Of a stretch of 64,000 nucleotides of DNA, positions 59,820 through 64,000 are shown one piece after another. A model generated the notes under the pieces. That model did not search any database. It had not been told where the DNA came from and was given only the letters and a program-made list of their open reading frames with translations. Source of the DNA: Microbacterium salsuginis (GTDB lineage: Bacteria; Actinomycetota; Actinomycetes; Actinomycetales; Microbacteriaceae). Location: assembly GCF_012524205.1 (NCBI RefSeq), contig NZ_JABACI010000002.1, forward strand, positions 558,001 to 622,000. The letters run 5' to 3'. The translations under genes were made by a program, and so were the position numbers. Each line of letters opens with the position of its first letter. Within the stretch, counting starts at the first letter, position 1.

Positions 59820-60595
59820 CCGGCATCCCCCCACTGGCTTGCGGTGTTGTCAGACACTATCGCGAAAAATGCCTCTTTAGACGTAGCGTGCGCATCGTCA
59901 ATCATAACAATCGCTTCCGAGAGAGAGCTTTGACGTGTCGCGAACACCTTGGTCGACAACGTGAGGACAGTTTGGCCGGAGATCTCTGATGGCTGAATCG
60001 AAGCGGTGAGCTGGGCGACCCCGCTGCCGACCTCGCGCTGAGTAACTATCTCGTATCGCTCGCCGACCACTTCGCCCGGAATCGGACGCTCGGGCTTGCG
60101 AAACGTCGCGTAAGCGTGATGCAAGCCTGGCAGCTCAGTTGCGACTTTGTTGACATAGGAAAATTCAGCGACCAGAGGGTGTAGGGACGGCTCGGAGCGA
60201 CTAGCCACCAGGTCAAGCACGCGGGTTATCTCTGGGCGGATCGCCTCGTCGTAGCCGGGGTATCGCGCGCCATCAGCTACACGGCGCCAGTTCAATAACA
60301 AGCGGTCGTCCTGAGTCTGCAGGAGCCAATCACTTTCGAGCGACTCTGACCAGACTCTCAACGGTGGCGGACCGCCAAGCAGCTGCATCTCAAATTCGGC
60401 TCCGGGCTGCCCATAGGGCCGCGTCGGCGGCAACGCCCCCTGAGTGCTTACGGTCGGGTAGCGATCGCGCCACGCGTCGGTTTCGCGAACTAGTTCGACC
60501 AGTCCAAGCCCACGGGGGCGGAACTCGATCCCAGCCACAGCTTCGATCACCGGAGGGTTCACGAGCGAGCGCGCTTGCACGTCATCACCGGTCAC
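59816..60595 (-). CDS. TIGR04255 family protein
   Basis: A 259-residue protein. NPPVIEAVAGIEFRPRG near the N-terminus, DRLLLNWRR in the middle and the later GVAQLTASIQPSEISGQTVL match the TIGR04255 pattern as I know it; the family's function is unknown. The GTG start is supported by TACACT six bases upstream, which would give a leaderless transcript; no ribosome site is seen. Longer in-frame sequence upstream is possible but unlike the family. It is followed by two coupled genes of unknown function. Confidence 0.72.
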   Translation of the reverse strand: MTGDDVQARSLVNPPVIEAVAGIEFRPRGLGLVELVRETDAWRDRYPTVSTQGALPPTRPYGQPGAEFEMQLLGGPPPLRVWSESLESDWLLQTQDDRLLLNWRRVADGARYPGYDEAIRPEITRVLDLVASRSEPSLHPLVAEFSYVNKVATELPGLHHAYATFRKPERPIPGEVVGERYEIVTQREVGSGVAQLTASIQPSEISGQTVLTLSTKVFATRQSSLSEAIVMIDDAHATSKEAFFAIVSDNTASQWGDAG

Positions 60596-60914
60596 GGGTT
60601 CAGTGTATGGGGCGGAGAAGCAGCACACCTCCTCCCGAACCGACAGCCCCCTCCCTGTGGCGACGACCGGACGGCCCATTCGACGAATTGCGCGACTCGA
60701 TGAACGTCAGAGACCTAACGCGGAGATCAGGTCTCGAGGGCTTGCGCCACGTCCCGCCTCCGTAAAGCAAGCGTGACGATGGCGTCCGCGCTCCGCCCTC
60801 GCACGCTGCTTGAAGGTCATGGCGCTTGACAGGCATGGTGCTCCATTGCCACCCACTCGATCGGAGTTGGGGCAACGCGACGCGCGTATGCTGTTGCACG
60901 CACCAATGCATCGC
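60596..60914. other. 319-bp gap without a recognised gene
   Basis: Between the TIGR04255-like and integrase genes. It holds the probable leaderless promoter of the cassette at its left end. I see no other gene, hairpin or repeat in it. Confidence 0.5.
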
Positions 60915-62063
60915 CTACCCGGCGATGGCGGCACTCCGCGCCGCGCTCAATGAGGCCGACACCGTGTCGAGGTCGTCGTCGAACAAGTCGGCATACACGT
61001 CCAACGTCATCGCGGCCGACGCGTGCCCCAACATCCGCTGCACTGCCTTTACGTTTGCGCCGGAACTGATAGCGAGCGACGCCGCGGTGTGTCGCAGGTC
61101 GTGGATCGTCATGCGCTCGAGCCCGGCTTCCTCCAGGGCTGTCTTGAACCACGACCGCGAGTACTCCGACGAGCGTGGCCGGCCGAAGTAGTCATCGCCG
61201 TCGCCGAACAGTAGCTGGTTCCGAGTCTTGCCCTCACACAGCTGCGCGATCGGATCGTCGAGGAACTCCGGGTACGGAACCGACCGTCGTTCGTGCGTCT
61301 TGGGTGTGCCGACGTGGATGTCGGCACCGACTCGCACCGCGTTCTCGTTGACGGCGAGGCGGCGGCGGACAGCATCCACATCCCGCACTCGGAGTGCGGT
61401 GAGTTCGCCCCAGCGCAGCCCAGTGTAGGCGGCGACGTACACGAGGGTCGAGTGCTCGCCGCAGGCGGTGGCGAGGCGTTCGACATCCTGGTGGCTGAGG
61501 TAGCGGTGCGCCTTGCGGACCTTGCGGGGTAGGTTGTCAACCCCGCGTGCGGGATTGTTTGGGATGCGGCGGTCCTTGACCGCGATGTCGAGGACCGATG
61601 CCAGCACACTGTAGGCGCGAATGACGGTGGTCGCCTCTTTCCGGCGTGCACCTTGCGTACGGGTGCGAATGTTGTCGCGGCGCTCGGTCTTGGCTGTTCC
61701 GGCCGCGAGCTGCGACACCCAGGTGCGGACGTCGCTGTGTGTGATCGCGGCCACGGCGGTCTTGCCCCACCGAGGATTCACGTAGACGCGCCAGGAATCT
61801 TCCAGAGCACGGTAGCTCGACGGCTTCAGCCGCGATTGCTTGGCCTCCAGCCAGATCGGCCCGAGCTCGGCGACCGTGGTGCGTGCCCGCGACGGGTCGA
61901 TGTACTCCCCCGTCGCCTTCGACACTTCGACGCTGGCAAGAAAGAGGTCGGCTTCGCGCTTCGTGCGGAAGCCGCGCTTGTCCGTCTGCCGGTGATCGGG
62001 CGTGCGATAGCGCACGCGGTATCGCTTGCCGCGCGCGGTCTCGTACGCCTCAATCGTCCCCAT
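60915..62063 (-). CDS. int: Tyrosine recombinase (phage/ICE integrase)
   Basis: A 382-residue integrase. Residues about 1-55 are an arm-binding AP2-like domain (RYRVRYRTPDHRQTDKRGF, then LFLASVEVSKATGEY). The SAM-like core-binding part follows near 70-170 and the catalytic domain near 180-370. Catalytic residues: Arg in YTGLRWGEL, HDLRHTAASLAISSG with His/Arg, GHASAAMTLDVYADLF with His and the Tyr nucleophile. It is read toward the tRNA-like site. It starts inside the end of the HTH-like gene (14-bp overlap). Confidence 0.93.
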   Translation of the reverse strand: MGTIEAYETARGKRYRVRYRTPDHRQTDKRGFRTKREADLFLASVEVSKATGEYIDPSRARTTVAELGPIWLEAKQSRLKPSSYRALEDSWRVYVNPRWGKTAVAAITHSDVRTWVSQLAAGTAKTERRDNIRTRTQGARRKEATTVIRAYSVLASVLDIAVKDRRIPNNPARGVDNLPRKVRKAHRYLSHQDVERLATACGEHSTLVYVAAYTGLRWGELTALRVRDVDAVRRRLAVNENAVRVGADIHVGTPKTHERRSVPYPEFLDDPIAQLCEGKTRNQLLFGDGDDYFGRPRSSEYSRSWFKTALEEAGLERMTIHDLRHTAASLAISSGANVKAVQRMLGHASAAMTLDVYADLFDDDLDTVSASLSAARSAAIAG

Positions 62064-62712
62064 CGCGACCCACCAGCGAAGCGAGGAACTCCTGATGCTC
62101 CTCCTCTGTTATCGCCTCTTCGATTCCCATACGCTCGAACAGCCCCATTGCGATCCGGCGCGCGGCCGCCTGATCAAGCACAGTCGTCATGTACCCCGCT
62201 GCACGTGCACGAGCGATCCAGTTGGTCGCCGTTCGTTGCTTGAGTCCCATCGTCTCGGCGACGGCGAACGCGGGATTCTCGTTCGAGATCTCGGCGATGC
62301 GATACACGAGGGCGGTGAGGTGGAGGGTCTCCACAGCGGTGGGGGCGAACGGCTCAAGGCCGTCGAGCTCTCGCGTTCGTCGCTTGTCGCGCAGCATGAT
62401 GACACCGAGTGTCCAAATGGGGAGGGAGTAGGCGATCGCCCGCCGCGCAATCGCGTGCACCTTAACCGTCCGCAGTAGAGTGCCGCCGATTTCTAGCGCA
62501 AGGTCGCGCCGGTCGACGCCGAAGTGTGCGATTTCGTATTGTCCGGCATCCTCGGAGTATTCGAGCCGCAACTGGACTCGCGCCTTCTCCCCCTGCTCGA
62601 GCGCGCGGATCTCGCGAGGGCCGGCAGACAGGTCGGCCTCGATGATCGGCTTCAGCGCGAGGCCGGGCGGAACGAGGATGCTGCGCCCGGAGAGCACGAT
62701 GGACTTCGCCAT
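62050..62712 (-). CDS. HTH-like hypothetical protein upstream of integrase
   Basis: A 220-residue protein. The N-terminal half is beta-rich (SIVLSGRSILVPPGLALKP, VQLRLEYSEDAGQYEIAHF). The C-terminal half has an HTH-like stretch, AVAETMGLKQRTATNWIARA, followed by RAAGYMTTVLD. A role in element control is inferred from its overlap with int. Start ATG MAKSIVLSG chosen as the first with family-like sequence behind it; earlier in-frame starts exist. Confidence 0.65.
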   Translation of the reverse strand: MAKSIVLSGRSILVPPGLALKPIIEADLSAGPREIRALEQGEKARVQLRLEYSEDAGQYEIAHFGVDRRDLALEIGGTLLRTVKVHAIARRAIAYSLPIWTLGVIMLRDKRRTRELDGLEPFAPTAVETLHLTALVYRIAEISNENPAFAVAETMGLKQRTATNWIARARAAGYMTTVLDQAAARRIAMGLFERMGIEEAITEEEHQEFLASLVGRDGDD

Positions 62713-62866
62713 GCCACCATGATGCCACATCGTGCGCGCCGCTGACATGGCTGCGCATCCGAGTCGCGTGCGTGTCAACTGCTCCGACGACGGAGCCGGC
62801 AGAAGGGCTGCCGATATGCCGGGTGCTCGGGAACCGCGGGCAAGGAGCTCCTCGTAGGCTTTGCCT

Positions 62867-63391
62867 ATGGACACGACGGGGCCCCGCATGCCCTTTGCGC
62901 CGACCGCTCTTTCTGTGCGGGAGCTTCTCGCCTCTTACGTCGCAGTGCTCGACGAGCTCACGCGGCGCGGCGTCATCCGCACACGCAATTCACCACTCGG
63001 CGATCTCGCGGAGACGCTCGCGGAGCGAGCGTATGGAGGGACTCTCGCCCCCAATTCGCAGAAGAGTTACGACGTACTTACTATGGACAATCGCCGCATC
63101 CAGGTGAAGGCCCGACTTGTAGACCGCTTGGACAAGCGCACCCAGAACTTCTCGGCTTTCAGATCCTGGGATTTCGATAGCGCAGTCTTCCTTCTCTTCG
63201 ACACGAACACTTACGACCTCATCTGGGCTCGTGAACTCGAGTGCGACGAGGTGCAGACCATCGGTCGGCGTGTCGAGCACACGAACTCCTCCGCGATCTT
63301 GATTCGCAACGTCGCCGCTGCGGGAAAAGACGTCACGGTTCTGTTCTCTCTCGTATTCGGCGCGATTGACGAGCCCGCCGAACAGCCATAG
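62867..63391 (+). CDS. Hypothetical protein, possible PD-(D/E)XK nuclease fold
   Basis: A 174-residue protein. GDLAETLAERAYGG, KSYDVLTMDNRRIQVKARLV and FSAFRSWDFDSAVFLLFD suggest the order Glu, Asp, QVK of PD-(D/E)XK-fold proteins. ATG was chosen over a TTG two codons earlier. It is on the opposite strand from its neighbours on both sides. Cleavage activity is not established. Confidence 0.6.
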   Translation: MDTTGPRMPFAPTALSVRELLASYVAVLDELTRRGVIRTRNSPLGDLAETLAERAYGGTLAPNSQKSYDVLTMDNRRIQVKARLVDRLDKRTQNFSAFRSWDFDSAVFLLFDTNTYDLIWARELECDEVQTIGRRVEHTNSSAILIRNVAAAGKDVTVLFSLVFGAIDEPAEQP

Positions 63392-63397
63392 CCGAAG

Positions 63398-64000
63398 TTA
63401 GCGAAGTTCAATGCCTCCCCGGACCGGGGCCACTCCCATCGACTCTGGTGGAGCAGCCGTCCGCCGCGCAGCCCGGCTGAGGTCGATCTGCGCGGCGCGC
63501 CGCGAGTCCTCGATGGTCGGCTCGGGCATCCCGCGCTGCATCGCAGCCGCCAACTCCTCGCGGGCAGCATCCGTAGACCCAGCAACGACGATCGCTTGGT
63601 TCTCGTAACGTCCGCGCGTGAGTCCGACATAGAGTCCCGCAGCATCCACGCCCGGCCCGACGATCGATGTGTCAACCGTCTCGCCCTGGATTCCGTGGAC
63701 GGTCGACGCATACGCAAGGTTCGCGTTCTCTGCCGCATAGTCACGACTGATCGAGCGCCGCTCGGACGTGTCGGCCACATTCACGAGCGCGATCCGATCA
63801 TCGCCTATGGACGTGATCACCCAGGTCGCGCGATTCCGAACGCCCGTCCCGCTGTCATTTCGTCGTGTCTGGACGACGTCACCCACGAGCATCTGTTGCT
63901 CGCCGCGGCCGAAGGCGACCGCATCCGCTCGAAGCTCACCCGCCTCGAGCCGGCGCTGCTGGATGGTCTCGCTGATCGCGTCGGCGTCGTCATTGGTCGC
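63398..64000 (-). CDS. MobF-type relaxase/helicase (TraA/TrwC-like), C-terminal part
   Basis: About 200 residues of the C-terminus; the 5' part is outside the window. The frame is open to the window edge (ATNDDADAISETIQ, RADAVAFGRGEQQMLVGDVV). STVHGIQGETVDTSIVG and GLYVGLTRGRYENQAIVV are the last motifs of the superfamily 1 helicase half of conjugative relaxases. It supports a conjugative or mobilisable nature of the element. Confidence 0.8.
   Translation of the reverse strand, partial: ATNDDADAISETIQQRRLEAGELRADAVAFGRGEQQMLVGDVVQTRRNDSGTGVRNRATWVITSIGDDRIALVNVADTSERRSISRDYAAENANLAYASTVHGIQGETVDTSIVGPGVDAAGLYVGLTRGRYENQAIVVAGSTDAAREELAAAMQRGMPEPTIEDSRRAAQIDLSRAARRTAAPPESMGVAPVRGGIELR

Larger units (their letters stand above)
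58538..64000. mobile_element. Integrative (conjugative) element, right end outside window
   Basis: Begins behind the tRNA-like sequence. It holds a cargo operon, a tyrosine integrase with an overlapping HTH-like gene, a possible nuclease-fold protein, and a MobF-type relaxase/helicase. Composition is visibly less GC-rich than the flanking chromosome. The first 315 bp carry no gene, only tandem repeats likely to be part of attL. Confidence 0.75.

Overview
The window is high-GC actinobacterial chromosome. The gene families (PspC-type sensor kinase, WYL regulator, LigC plus a LigD-type polymerase, F420-type reductase, large LuxR-type ATPase regulator), the frequent GGATGCC/GGCATCC words and the GC-ending codons fit Microbacteriaceae, probably Microbacterium. 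That assignment is an inference; there is no rRNA or other marker gene here.

Layout. 1-909 is the 5' part of sucC. About 1.1-27 kb is a lipid and carboxylic-acid catabolism region: TetR, alcohol dehydrogenase, SDR and MaoC; thiolase and acyl-CoA dehydrogenase; a QsdR-like TetR with a thioesterase; an APH-like kinase, acyl-CoA dehydrogenase and acyl-CoA ligase operon that resembles 4-hydroxyacid (levulinate-type) catabolism; a MocR regulator with an AhpD-like protein; a complete Liv-type ABC importer; a TetR, quinone oxidoreductase and SDR group; another SDR and another acyl-CoA dehydrogenase. Four promoters here carry the same 20-bp inverted repeat (CATACCG, six bases, CGGTATG), so one TetR protein may control kinase operon, importer and oxidoreductases together. 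Within this stretch lies an unusual single protein with a LacI-type DNA-binding domain joined to an intact GH1 glycosidase (5412-6905).

27-38.8 kb holds a PerM-like exporter, a LuxR-type ATPase regulator, an ATP-dependent ligase facing a LigD-type polymerase, an ArsR/SRPBCC/reductase operon, an SseB-like protein and a MerR regulator. 39-58.3 kb holds PcrA helicase, a two-component system facing a PspC protein, a membrane-anchored GH67-like protein, an operon of a cyclase-like sensor with altered catalytic residues plus a cNMP-binding MscS channel, a drug-type ABC exporter with a divergent WYL regulator, and a secreted beta-lactamase-like hydrolase.

From about 58.5 kb to the window end the sequence is an integrative element: a tRNA-like sequence with anticodon CAT, tandem 11-bp repeats, a three-gene cassette including a TIGR04255-type protein, a tyrosine integrase, an HTH-like protein, a possible nuclease-fold protein and the C-terminal part of a MobF-type relaxase/helicase.

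Repeats are abundant: three copies of a ~90-bp palindromic intergenic element, a ~93-bp tandem array of about seven units, a 105-bp direct repeat, long hairpins, CGTTGAGCGAG repeats, and a 63-bp palindromic element found in the same reading frame inside four unrelated genes, reversed in a fifth, and as an intergenic array.
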